The notes under the pieces: generated by a model
Seen by the model: only the letters and a program-made list of their open reading frames with translations
What the model was told of the DNA's origin: nothing
Database searches by the model: none
Shown: positions 12,878 through 28,331 of the stretch, piece after piece
Position numbering within the stretch: the first letter of the stretch is position 1
Layout: every line of letters begins with the position of its first letter
Translations under genes and position numbers: made by a program
NCBI GenBank assembly: GCA_034766995.1
Contig: CM068313.1
Coordinates: 28,043,325 to 28,107,324 of the forward strand
DNA from: Acanthacorydalis orientalis
Lineage: Eukaryota > Arthropoda > Insecta > Megaloptera > Corydalidae
Reading direction: 5' to 3'
DNA: 64,000 nucleotides

Positions 12878-14297
12878 ATGAATTCACAAGATGTTATATC
12901 ATTTCCTGTTGGAAGTTTTGGCGTTGCTAGAATGCCGAATGGACCTTTTAATGATTCTGAATGTTTGGATTCTGTACCTTCAATGACGGTTTATTTTTCA
13001 GGTAATTTTTATTTTATTCATGCAAATGAAAAGTATTGAAAATAAATGCATTCACGTATATTTCCATAAATTTATACATAAATTGTTCTTTATGAAGTAG
13101 CCAATATTTACAATAATATTTTTTATGAAGATTTAAAGGAAATAATATTAAAATATACGTATACTAAAATGTGCTTAATATTTACACAAAATTTATTAAA
13201 AATATGTAAAAAAATAAACTTTAAAATATTAATATTGTCATTAATTTTAATAATATAAGGTTAATAGTGAAAAAACTAATAATTCATTTTCTAAATCATT
13301 TTTAATAAACACAGTTTTCTTCAAATTTTATATTATTAAAAGAGTATTTATTCATTAATGAAATTCTATGAACTTTTCAAAAACGAAAATATGATTTTTC
13401 TAAATAAAAAAGATTTTTTTGATAATATACATTTATTACAAAAAGAAAAAAAAACTTAAAAAAGACGATGAATTGTTTATTTTAGAATAATATTAATTTT
13501 TTGAAAAGAAGTCAATTTAAACATTTTTTTAAACATACACTTTTCATTAAAATGTTCAATAAAGAGTATTAAATAAAAATAAATGAATAAATGCATTAAT
13601 ATGACGATTATATATAATTGTATTTTATTTTTTTTATTTTATTATAAAACATTCTTTTATAATTTAAATTGCATATTTAAAAACACTTTTTATAACAGAA
13701 ACAATATTTTTAAGTTTCACAAACATATTTGAGGAAATGTTTAAAGAAAATTCAATTATATTGTACTGTTTTTTTTAATATTTTAAATTATTACAATTCG
13801 TTTTCGTACTAATTTTCTTTTTTTAAATGTTCACTACTTGAATAAGAAATGATTACATTAATTAACAGAACATGATTGAATTACGAATAAATGTATAACA
13901 AATCTAGTCAAAAAGTAATTAACTTTTTTAGTTATATAAACAGATTAGTAATATTTATTCTAGTAGTTGAATAGCAGTATGCAATAGAAATTAAAAATGG
14001 CTTTAATTTGCAATTAATCTCATTCAACTCATTTGCAATTTGTGTCACACATCGATGATAAACTACTAAGGTATGAGTAAACACTTATATTTAATTTTCT
14101 ATTTAATGTGTTGTTTGGTCATTAATTAAGGCATTTTATTGTCAATACCAATATTCATGTCTCTATGAAAATTAAAAAAAATGTTTAAGTATGAAAGAGT
14201 TACATAGTAAATTATACTTTAGTTATGGAATGTTTTATTAAAATACACATGATTGAAAATGGAAATGAGATTTTCTTTAATTAAAAAACAACTAAAT

Positions 14298-14335
<38 letters not shown>

Positions 14336-14524
14336 TGTATCTATGTATAAATGTGTGCGTGTGTGTTTTACTAATAAAATAATATTTTAAAAACAATACA
14401 TGGTTTTATAACTGGTGTCTAAAAAGTATTTATTGAAATTTTTTTTATATTTTTTATAAAAACTATTTTTGTTCAGTTTTTGTACAAATTCCCTTCCTTA
14501 AATTGTTATTATAGTATATACTCC

Positions 14525-14562
<38 letters not shown>

Positions 14563-14563
14563 C

Positions 14564-14604
<41 letters not shown>

Positions 14605-15695
14605 TTACAAAAAAGATAAACATGTTAATTCAAATTACATGTATTTTTACACTAAATACTCATACGTTCTATGAAAAATATGATCAATACAGTAACTATT
14701 CTAAATATACCTGCTCGTTTAAAGATTTTAGATATTAATTGTACATGTTTATAGTTGAACAAGTTTGAAAATATATTTACTATAATAGTATAATAATAAA
14801 ACTTTAGGAAATGAGGTCGGCAGCATTTATGATATACAAGATTACGTATATACCACAAAAAATTAGACAGGCAGTTGCACTGTAACACATGGTACAGGAG
14901 TGCTAGCTTTTTATCAGATTTAATGTATTAAATTCTAATAAAATGTAACTAAGAATAGTATTTTTAATTCTTTAATTTTAAGTCACTGAATTAATTATAT
15001 TCAACTTTTATGGACTGGTTAAATGCGTATCGTATGTAAATATAAAATATAGCTTGAGTGGTACGAACAAATGGTCCAAATATTATGATTTAAATCTTTT
15101 AGTATTGAAAAATTTAATATAAAGCGTATATATATATATATATTATATCATAAAGATTTATTTCGAAACAAAAATGAATCTGTCCTCAATTCAAAAATTT
15201 TTGTGAACACAAATATCCAATAATTGATTAATAATTGTGTTAGTGCAGCAAACATATGCGGTCTGCATATGTTTGCTGCACCAACTCACACAATTGCAGT
15301 TACAATTTGACATTACAGAAGGTCTTTCTGTGATATCAAACTGCACACACTTATTAATTTAATGACAAGTCTATTTTATTTAATAATGACCTAAGCAGAC
15401 CCTATTTTGAATTGCACTGTATACTAATAAATATTTTAACCGATACTGTTTGTTGACAGCGCGAGAGACAGATGAAACTCGTCAATGTATACACTGGCCA
15501 GCTACGATAGATACAATTTGTATCGTATGTACTAGCTACCTGCGACTTTAAAATAATTTTTACTTCTGATACTAAATACTGATATTCGGGTCTAAACAAT
15601 ATTCATTACATTTATTACTTATGCACATTTCTATGGCGATGTTATCGCCATTAGAACATTAAAGCAAAGAAAAATCTAATTTTTGTATAATGAAT

Positions 15696-15764
<69 letters not shown>

Positions 15765-16760
15765 ACTTTTCTTTGAACTTACTCTACAAGTTTATAAACA
15801 TTAATAGTATTCCTTAAACATAATATTTCCAACATATTACTTAAATATTTTAGTAAGGGTTTATTTATTTGTTTTCAAAATAATATGTCTTATTCACATC
15901 ATATTTACAGTAAAAATATAACTTGTTTGTGTGAAAAAAAATCTTTTATGCATAATTCACTCATAGCGAATATGTAAATATATTGTTTGTTCAAAATCTA
16001 TGATTCACCTGCATATCTTGTACTATTTCTACTTATAGATAATCAATTGATAAATTATTGTTCGTAAACAAGTACCCTCTTAGAATTTTTTGCTAAATCA
16101 TGAGATAATTATTCTATGTGTGTATTTATATACGAGTGTATGCATTCACATATATGTTAATGTATTATCAAAAGTTTTGTATCAAATGTTTTAAATTTAA
16201 AAAAAAAAATTTTTGTTACCTTTGTAATCTTTAAATATTTACAATATTGTTGCATCATATAAATATAAATAATTGTTGTCTAGATTACATTTAGATGCAT
16301 GTTAACAGGAAGGCACAATGTGATCTTATATGTAAAAGTAAATGATTTTATTATGAATAAAATGTTATTCAACTATATTAATTATTCACTGAGAAGTCAT
16401 TTAAATCTTTCAGATGCATGGAATTTTACTAATTAAAATATAGCCTATTATTTATTACAAAGCAAAAAACAAAATAAGAATATAGTTTAATTTATGATGT
16501 ACATAATTTAAATAAATTTTAATTTTATGTATTTAAAGAGATCATTCAAACACTATGTACATGTTGATAAGCGAATATTTACTCATTTTCAAAGATAATT
16601 TTGGTATCTTTTTAATAATCTCTTTAGTCTCAAAATAATTATTTACATATTTCTTTACCATTATAGAAAATAAGTATTAGATTCAGATAATAATTTCACA
16701 GTATTGTACAATTTATTATTTATCAGCACATCTTTTGTATCTATTTGATTTATTTTGTAG

Positions 16761-16806
<46 letters not shown>

Positions 16807-17407
16807 CAAATACAAAATATTCATGAGAAAAATTATACTCAATCGTACTTTTTTTTAATTAATTTCAACCATGACCACTTACAATTATTTTAAATCATTA
16901 CATCTACAAAATTACTAAATAATATTTGTTAAGAAATCTATAGAAACCTTAATTGAAAATAATCAAAATTAATATAATATAAATATACCTAAATGAAAAA
17001 TGAAAAATATATTGTTTCCTGTTTAATATAAGTAGGGTTAACATTTTATTAACCACATTTTAGTTTATAATATTTAAATTTTTGTTAGAGCAACAACATA
17101 ATTATTTTTATAGATATAATAGTACATTTAAATTTAAAATTTTTATTGATACAATTTTGGAAACATTTTTATAATTTTAAAATAATTTGTGTAAATTAGG
17201 TGTATTTATATAATATTTTCATAAGACTTAATTCAAATTACTATGAACCAATAAACGAAATCATAAAAAAAACATGAGATTCATTCCTTTAATATTTTCA
17301 TTTGTTTCTTTTCGCTTTGTCGGTCTGTCTATCTGTTCCTCTCTATCTATCCCTGTCTTTCTGTCTATCTCTTTATATAAATATGTATATACATACATTT
17401 ATATACG

Positions 17408-17438
<31 letters not shown>

Positions 17439-18785
17439 TACATACATACATATGTATTAGATTTTTCTATGCGAACATTCATTAAAAATATTTTACTTTC
17501 GATAATTGAGATAATCGCCATATGCTCTTGATGTTTTAAAAAATATTTATATTTTTGTAATAATTATATTGAGTAACACCAACTCAAAAATATTTAATAC
17601 ATTCATATTAAATTTAGAATAGTTTTCATATAGTTAGCATTTTTAACAATATCCTCTATTATAACTGAACTATGAACTAACTATAAATGAATGGTCAATA
17701 ACATCGAAAGTAAAACTGACTATATATATTTTTTTGTGGAAAGTATCAATTAATTCTATTTTATTTTATTTTCTACACTGAATAGTTGTGACGAAATATA
17801 ATTTTTGACTTTTATTTGCATTTTACTGTGTTTTTAAATTCATCGATCCGTTTTATTATACATACTTGTATAATTTTTCCAGCTACAAAAATACTTTAAC
17901 GAAATATTATAAGCGATTCTATTTTCAATAAAGTCAGTGATGTGAAAAAATAAGTAAATATAATTTTAGAATAAAAAAGAATAATTTTTGAACTGACGAT
18001 TATATTTTTTAAAAAGAACGTTCTGTTAAATAAGTATTATTGAAACAAATTAGAAGAAAACTAATTATTGTAGATAAAAATATATTTACGTGTTGTATAT
18101 TTTATTAAAGAAACATTAATTTATATTATGTAACTGATTCTTGAAAAACTATAGTTAATAACTTCCGTTAGTTATATTTTTTTATTATTTCTATTAGAGT
18201 AACTAAAGTTATAGAGTAACAGTTATTTTAAATATTCAACAATATGTTCATTCTGAATTTTTAACAAAATTAATTGTAAAACTGTAACGAAAACAGAAAT
18301 AAAATTATAATTATGTATTAAAATCAAACAACAAAAAATATATGTAATAAAAATAACCAAAAAGATTCTTTAATTCATGAGCAGACAAATTAATTTTTTA
18401 AACAAATATTATCTATAGAAGAAAAAGTTCTTCACATTTTAAAATTAAAGTTAAATAAATTTATTATAAAAGAATATTTCGAAAATTTAGGTCACACTTG
18501 TTTATTTTCATTACATTTTTAACGTATAATAAAAATCAAGTTTCTTGAAACCAGAATAAAAAGTGACAGTTAAAAAAATTGACATACTTCATCAAACGGA
18601 GTTCAAATCTTGATTCTTTTTTTGGTAAACCTGACTATTACATATTATCTATTAAATTGTTAGTTTCTCTTTTTTCTTGTTACAAAATTAAAAAAAAAAT
18701 GAATAGGCATAATTTCCTATTATATAATATTTTAATTATTTTTATTGTAATATTTATTTCAATACTATATTTTTTATATACGTTT

Positions 18786-18840
<55 letters not shown>

Positions 18841-18902
18841 AATATATACATAGATACATATACATTGCGTACATGTATTATTATTATAATGCTTTCTCAT
18901 AT

Positions 18903-18951
<49 letters not shown>

Positions 18952-18996
18952 TTTTATAACGAAGCATGTTTAGACCTGTTGATTTTATTATATATT

Positions 18997-19053
<57 letters not shown>

Positions 19054-19894
19054 TAAGATACTTTTTCATACTACTGTTTTCTAATAACTATACAATTTAT
19101 TGAAATAAAGTTAAATGAAACCTTCCAGAAAACGGCCTAAAAGGTTTATTTAATTAACTGATTATGTTATATGTAATAAATGTTAAGATAAAAATTAAAT
19201 AAAAATATGATACATTTGGTTACAAATACCTTTTTACATTTAAATTGTTCTGAAGAGATGTATTTTGAAGTTTCTTTTAATTTAATCATAAAAGCGCATA
19301 CATCTACTAATAAATAATTTTGTAACCTGTGAGGTTTAAAACGGCATACGAAAATATAAATAGACGTGATTAATTAATTTACGCATGAAAAATTTTTTTA
19401 AATGTTTAACTATCATTCAACCACTTATGTATTTCGTAATGAGTTTACATTTCATTGAACTTAAAATTGTACAAAAGTAAAATGCGTATACATGAAAAGC
19501 AAACATTTGGACATTAACATCAACAAACTGTGTACGTATGAATTGACACCACATATTTTACAAATAAATTTTTTTTGTACGAACGTGTCACAATCAGCAA
19601 ATAATCAATTACGTTATTCATTTTTAAGTCTTAAAATATTATTACATTTTACAACTGGAAAATCTCAGGAAACCACAATATTGGAAAAGGCTTCACATAT
19701 GAATTGCATTTTTTTTAAATATTTAAAATAAGAATTCAGTTACATAGAAATATCCCGAATAAATCTAAAAAAATGGACACATTGTATCTTGGTTATTAAT
19801 TTGCAGTTATCAAGTATTAAACATCACATTATTGTTTGAACACCATAGACGTGACGAGCACTAAGTTTTTCAGGTCTTGCTATTGTCATTACTG

Positions 19895-19938
<44 letters not shown>

Positions 19939-21260
19939 TATGCTGAACAAAAAGTTTCGGGAAGTTCTATTTTTAAAAAAGCACGCAAATCCAATGTTAA
20001 TTTTTTTTAAATAATAATATCGGTAATCCTGTCACTCTGTCATCAATACCAAAAATAAGTGCTATCTCTCTAACCATTCATAAAAAGCTGATGTTTTTTA
20101 AAGTAGTGTTTGGTGTGTTCGACGAATTTGACCATGTATAAATTTATCGAGCAATAAATTCGTATTAAATTTTATGTCAAAAACGAAATTAGCTGTGCTG
20201 ACTCGCTTAAAATGTTGAAAAAAGCATTCGGAGATGAGCGTTTATCGAAAATGCGGGTACAGTGGTAAATTTTATTTAAGGAGGGCCAAGAGTCGTTAGA
20301 AGATTACCATCGTTCGGGATAATCGTCAACATAAACCTATCAAGAAAATATTCTAAAAGTGAAGGATTTAATCCTGAATGAGCGTCGACTGATTGCGAGC
20401 GATTGATGATGATGTCGGAATATCATATGGATCTTGCTATAGTGTCTTGATTGATACTTTGCACTTGAAACGTGTCGCAACGAGACTTGTACTAAGAACG
20501 ATAAATTCCGAATAAAAACAGCGTCGCAAAGATATTGCCGTCCAGATGATACCAGAAGCACCTAAGGATTCCATGTTCATGAAACGCATCATAACTAGCG
20601 ATGAATCTTGTGTGTATGGATCTGACAAAAAGCTTTCGTCCGAATAGCATAACAAAAACGAGCCAAGAACGAAATAGAACGCCAAATTCGATCAGAGATT
20701 AAGGTTTTCTTGAATTTTTCTTCGATTATCGTAGTGTGGTTTACAAAGAATTCCTTCTAAAGGGACAAATAGTCAATAAGGAATATTACTTAGGTGTTAT
20801 AAAAAGTTTGCGTGAAATGGTCAGCAAACATCAACCGAAATTCAACAAACAAACAAGTAAACATCAAACAACTCATGGATTTTACATCACGATAATGCGC
20901 CGACTTACACTTTAATGCTTGTTCACGATTTTTTGGCCGAAAAATCGACCAACTTCAACCCACGAGCACCTTATTCATTTGACTAAGCTCCATGCGACTG
21001 TTTGCTATTCCCCAAATTCAAATTGCTGCTGCAAGGATGCCGTTTTCACTCAGTTGAAGCCTTTACGAAAAATTCGTTGGATGAACTGAAGGGCATATCG
21101 TCAATTGACTACGAACGATGATTCGAAGATTGGTTGAAACTTTACAACAAGACTAGTGCAAACGATGGAGAATACTTTGAAAGCAATAAAATAAATTTTG
21201 ATGAATAATCCAATATTTTGCGTTTTATTTCAAAATTCCTTGATTTTTTTAATCAAGCCA

Positions 21261-21307
<47 letters not shown>

Positions 21308-21710
21308 AACTTTGAATATATACCTTAATTATTATCTGAAATAATTAAATATAACGTTCTAAATAAAATAAACGTCGTATAAAAACCTTCATATTTGAGG
21401 TTATATATTTTTTAAAGTATTTTACCACCTACTTATCGACCTTGTATTTTAGTATGATAAAAACATTGTGAACAGGTCGTCTTTTAATGCAAACCAATAC
21501 TTGAAGATTAATGAGTTAATACGTACATTATCTGAGTAATAACTGTTTAATGTAAAATAAAAAAAATATGAAACACTATCTCTAAATAAGTTTAATTAGA
21601 AATATATCGTATAAATGTTTATAAAAAAATTTATGTTATAATTCACTGTATGTAATTAAAGCTAGAAAAAAATTACCATAAGCCAACTATCAGGAGTAAA
21701 AGATATTTTA

Positions 21711-21770
<60 letters not shown>

Positions 21771-22126
21771 AATAAAAAAATATAAGTAAAAAAAACAATT
21801 TTCTATATATCTAATAATTAATAATAATATAGATTAATCTAAGAATTAATCTATAATTCTATATTTCTAATATCTATAGTTTATATTAAAATTTCAATGC
21901 ATTTTTTTATTTAAAAATAAAAACAAATAATTATACTTAAATATTAATTGCATTAATTGCAACACATTTTAAATCAATGAAAAAATATTCGTTTCGATTA
22001 TTTGACGAAATTAGTTCATAATTAGAAATAATTTAAACCGAAAAAAAATATTAGTTCTTATGTGTAAATTATTTAAAACAAAAAATATTGATTTCCTTGT
22101 TAGAATATTTCATTTTTAAGTATAGT

Positions 22127-22204
<78 letters not shown>

Positions 22205-23418
22205 TATATTAACTTATAAATAAAAACAGACGTTTACTAAGTGATTTTCTTCAATAATAAAGTACCAAAGTAAATAAAAAGTCTTACTTAAAAAAGCAAC
22301 ATTATTTTTTTTATTTCAAAAAAGCATAGAACATGTTTAATCTAATGATATGCGTAAATTCTATGTACAACATTATACAGAAAAATAAATTGGCAATATG
22401 AAAATTTATCCATTTCAAAAAACATTGACTGTAGTTTTTAAATGAAGTATATAGATTTATTAGGTATACAAATTAATTCAGTACCTTTTTTAATGAAACT
22501 GAATCTCAACGGAAAAATTGAATACATTTCAATTCTCAAAATATCCCTCATCACTTTATATAACGTTGCTCCATCTGTCTAGTAACTGACAAATTCCTTG
22601 TAGAAAAATAGATGGCGGCATTTATTCAATGAAATCGTAATACACTTTCGGACCTGCTCCATTGTTTTAGCATTTTTTGCCTATTTTATGCGTTATAACA
22701 CCTCCCCCCCCCCAAACCTGAAAAAATCATTTTCCTGGTTTCGGCAGCATTTTTCTCAACTAGAATGCAAAAAGTATATAATACCTATATGCTGCTTTTC
22801 AGACAGCATCCTGTTCAGTACTGTTTTGTGAGGTTATGCCAACCGTTTGGACAAGAGATATATTGTTTTTAAATATTAAGAATGACACCTCAAAAACCTA
22901 AAGCGACGAGAAAGTATTTTAATTTAAAACAGAGTTATGATCGATTCAGTTTAAAAGTATAGAATTAATTTTTACACGTAAGATTTATTATTAAAATAAT
23001 AAAAGTATTGCTTTCTTTATTCAACTCATATAGATTTAACGTTGACATTGTACATTCACTTATTTATATATTTTTGGCGTTGAAATGTATATTTATCCTA
23101 CAATATTTTATTAATTCAGTTCAAGTTCAAATCGAAGCATATGTAATAGGTCAAATTTAAGGTTAAATATATATGAAAAATATTTAAATTAAAGTATTCT
23201 CGAGTTACTGGTTTTGAATTTTTATATTTACTTATGTGTATTTGGACAGCAAATATCATTTAAAATAAGGTTCAATTATATAATTTTCTGTTGCCTTTTG
23301 TAGAATTTCATCATTAATCTAGTGATATTAACTTTCTTTATTTTAATTGATATTTCATTTGGTACTGGCACAGATTTTAGTTACGATATCGATTAAAATG
23401 TAAAATTGTAAATATTTA

Positions 23419-23463
<45 letters not shown>

Positions 23464-25216
23464 TACACACTCTAATATTTATAAAATAAAAATAAAATGA
23501 AAAGATGAATTATATCTTCAAACTACTCTTTAGTTTAAATACTCTATAATTACAACATTATTAATCAGAATGCCAATCAATTATCGAGAATTGAATTCTT
23601 AATCCTAAAAGTATATTAAATAGTAGTATTTTAAAAATATTAATATGATCATTTTTTACTTATTTAAGAAATTTGAAATTTCTAAAATTAATCATGAAAT
23701 ATAATTTGTTTACGGTATTTATTTTAATTTAATGTAAAAGCTATTTATGTTTACTTGTAAGGTGAAAGAAGTATTATATTATTTTGTAAAATCGTATACT
23801 TTCTTTTATTAAAAGTAAACAAAGCATAAAGAAATATCTAGAGTCCTTGATATACTGAACAATGATCACATACTTTCAAAACACGTTTTATCATTTTTAA
23901 TGTAAAAGTATTTACATTTTTTTTGTTAATAGCATAAATGCTAATAAACTTGTCCTGATTTTTTCAATTAAAAATCAACTCAGTGCAGTCATTTCAATGA
24001 CGTATTCAATTGTCCAGTAATGTATGTATATAATATAGATTTGATGTTTAAAATGTACATGTGCTATGTTTAATTTTTCCCCACTTTCACTTCTGACGTT
24101 ATAACGTCATGATGTTTTAATATCGACTTTCGCTTGTGCATTTCTGTTACTTCATCGGCATCTCAATTTATGTTGTTTTTTTCATTCGTGTATTTTATTC
24201 TTCTTTCACATACACAGTAACAAGTCACTTAAGATTATACGTTCTCATTTATTTCGTAATTTGCAACAAAACGTAACTTCTGTAATTCTTTATTGCTTCA
24301 TAGAGACAAAGAAAAATGATTGAAATATGTTATACAATTATTTGCATTTAAAATGATGAAATTATTTTCAAATGTTTTAGTAAAGCATTAAATATTAGCA
24401 CATATAAAAATAAAATATTTTTGTATAAAAGTAAAAAAATATTAGTATATTTTGTTTCAATTAATTATTAACAATTTTTAAACATTAGTTCAAATTAGCT
24501 GATTAAAAAAATATTAATTACTTACTTTAAAAAAAGAGTTTGGAAAACAGAAACATATTTATAAAAATGTATAGACCTTTGCAAAAAACTGTAATAATAT
24601 ATATTTTGTCAGAAGCATACATTGAATTTCGATATTGATTTTAACAGCATGTTAAATCTTATAGCAGTTAACCTTACATAGTTACCGTATTTAATTTTAC
24701 CGCGTGTTTAATTAATTTCATAATCACTATAACGTTCATAAGGCAATATGTATATTACTATCTAATCAAATAAAATTGTCTATTATATTTTCAATACTTT
24801 AAAATAATTTTATTAAATATAATTTATAAATAAATTTGAGTAATGCCAAACATACAAAATTACATTTAATAATTACAATATATATCTGTTAAACAAACTC
24901 AATGTATCAACATTTTTTATACGTCCGATCTTATATTTTTTGAAAATAATACATTTAATTACAATGCAATTACAAATCGTTTCTAAAATAAATCTACTCG
25001 TATCTTAAATAAATGTTATATGTATTATAATTTCACTACATTGGTTAACGTAAATTGATTCGACAGACTATTCGTTTTATTTTAATAAAAAAATATTTTA
25101 CTAACTTCCATATCGAAACATTACCAAATGCTATATTTGTTACACGTGCTCTAGATAATTAGTGACAATCCAATGAACTAGACTTATAGTTCCTTAAATA
25201 TTATAAATGATTTAAA

Positions 25217-25271
<55 letters not shown>

Positions 25272-28261
25272 GATAACATTTTCAGAATTTTTTTGTATAT
25301 ATACATATACACTTAAACACAATTAACAAATTTAAAATTTGTGTATTACGTGATCAACTTTCATAAATAATTAGATTTTTTAATATAGTTTTATACCAAT
25401 GGGAAAAAGTATATTAATATATATATATATATATGATAAAATTAATTCACATACAATGTATTGCCTTTAGAAATATAGAGTTCTAAAGAATATACCTTGA
25501 CATTAACTAATGAAAGACAGTAATAAATTCCACAAAACTTGCAATATTTTGTCTTATAAACTTATAAACAATATACATAATATCGATAACAAGAATATAT
25601 ATATATACATAAATTATACTTATTAAAACAAGAATTTTCACTTAACAGATTAAACTGCTTTATAAATTAAACTGTTTACATTAATGATTTTATATTTATT
25701 GTATATTAAAGTACAAAACTGTAATGAAATGACATTTGTTTGACCTTACGGATGGCTAGAATCTTCGTGGGATAAAAAAAGAATTCATTTTTGAAACTAA
25801 GTCTATTATTCATCCAAATGAATGTATTTATTTAAAATTATATAAAAAACGAATCTAGTTTAAATAGATTGTAATCAAAAATAAATAAAAAATACATCAT
25901 AATATTAAATAACAATATAGGAGAAGTACTGTATCTGATATTTTATTTTAGAGATTTCTAGATTTTTACTGACGATCGAAAAAAACATATGCGGCATAAC
26001 TACTTATTAATTTTAAATCCAGTGTACGAAAATACTTAACAATTATTGAATAGTTTCTAGATAGAAAAATCCATGCAAGTCAGTGTTATTTATAAAGTTT
26101 ATATATTCTGCTCCAAATACTTAAAAGTGTATTTATTATAAAAAGAATAAATAAAAATTTTACATTTAACTTTCATATAATTTAAATATTTGAACTCAAG
26201 TAAACAGATAATATAATAAAAAAAATAATAAAAAAATGTTAATATAATTAATAATAACAATTAAGTCTATTAATTATAATTTAAATATGTGTTTTACTAC
26301 CTTTTTCTTACGTTTATAAGTAATTTATTCTTATAGATACTTAGCGTTGAAACAAATAGTTAAACATTTTAAAATTTAAAAATAAATTACAGATCGTTTA
26401 AACTCTAGAACAAATATTTTAATGACTTTGATCTACTGTTAATTAAAAATGAATTGTATAAAATTTGATTAAATAGCATGCCAGAGATTAAAAAGGTATT
26501 ATTCTTATTTTTAAAGTTAATTCTATTCATGTTCAATACCCCATATTTAAATTCAAAGTTAAACGACGTAATATAAGCTAGTATATGTACATTCATATAT
26601 AAGTGAATTCGTATGATTTATTAATTGATGTTATTCTTTTATTTTCAGCTATTAACATCTATGGAATCATATTATTTACTCTTGGAGGTATAAGTGTACT
26701 TATAGTTCTTGGAATGTATATTGATACATTGTTGTATCTCATGAAGAATTCATTAGCAGGTGTAAAAACTCATAGTGCTTTTGTAGTCAGCGTATATCCG
26801 GTAAGAAATATTTTATCATAAAAAAAAGATTTATTATACTTACAAAGTGTATATATATTATAATAATCTAGATGCTATTTTCTACATCCATAGTATTTAG
26901 AGGCAAATAAATAGACAAAGCACATATTAACAAATATTTTAAGCGATCATAAATTATATATTATAAATGTACATACACATTATATTACTGCACCTTGTTT
27001 TAGATATAGTCTAAAATATATATTTTTTAAAATAATTATTCATTTTTATATTATTTAAACCTTCTTTTTGTATTAATTTATTGGTAACCATTAACACTAT
27101 TACAGAAATATTTATTGTTTGGTAAATAATCAGCTCCAAATTCAAAAAACGATTTTTATGTTTAATTGCACATTGTATAATTGGCTAAAATAAAAAAAAA
27201 ATAAATTTAAAATTATAAATACATAAAATTTGGTTTATTTGGGACAATCTAATAGGCAATAATAATGTAATAAAATAAAATTCATTGTAAACCGTACACA
27301 CGATTTAATTGTATTCATATATATGAAAAAAATATTTTTTCAAATTATAATTATATTTAATTCTATTGAGCAGCGTTTAAAAATTCAAAAATTTTTCAGT
27401 ATTTCTTTCTCACAATATCTATTTTCATTGTTAATTATGTTTGACAAATTTGATTACATTTCATAATATAAACCACATTCATGTAAATTCAAAGTATTCT
27501 AATTTAAATTATCTAATGAAAAATATAAAACTTGTATGAATATTCTAGTTCTGATAAATGTAATTATTTATTACACAAATTGTAGAAATATTTTTTTAAT
27601 TTGAATTCTTAATATTATAAATGTTTCAGGTCATATCATTAGTTACATATTGTGCAATCATTGTCCCACGGGCGCACCTTTTAGCTGAAGCTGTAACACA
27701 AGGTGTATTTATGGCGGCAATGTATCAATTATTTTGTCTGATAGTAGCTTATTGTGGTGGCGAAGCTGAACTAATTCGACGTGTTAAGCCAAATTCCTTA
27801 AATACTAGAGTAGGTCCTTGTTGTTGTTGGCCTTGTTGCTTTTTCCTTCCATTATTAGATGTTAATAAGTAAGTAAACAAGAATTTCATTTGTATAATTA
27901 ATGTTAAATGACTATTTCTTAATAGGATTTTTCTAGAAAAATTATAATTTGGCACTATGGTTAAAATAAAGAAAATCAGAAATTCAAAATTTCTGTGTTT
28001 GCGTTGTAAGGATGATAATATTGACACTGAAATGTGCGTTATCGTATCAAAACAGGCAACCATCATCGACTGAATTTTTTGATAAGAAAAAATTTTGTGA
28101 TGTTAATGGATCATTCGTGAAATGATTTTGCCTAAGATCCTGAGAATATATATTAATTTATTTTTTAATTAAGGGATGCCTTTTCAATATTTATGCATGC
28201 CTTATCTTATTTTTTTCTAATAGAATAAATTAAAAATTATTTTATTTGTAATTTATATAAA

Positions 28262-28331
<70 letters not shown>

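Larger units (their letters stand above)
13002..26648 (+). other. Intron 1 of the OST-alpha-like gene (13.6 kb)
   Basis: Bounded by GGTAATTTTT at the donor and TTTTCAG at the acceptor. Contains the hairpin cluster, one mariner, the palindrome and about a dozen microsatellites. A GC-richer island at 22,530-22,920 with a run of ten C at 22704-22713 and the open frame ATGACACCTCAAAAACCTAA near 22,880 is unexplained. Confidence 0.75.

Noticed and set aside
18579..18959. 126-codon plus-strand frame
   Set aside because: AT-rich run whose second half is CA/TA repeat translation; no family resemblance.
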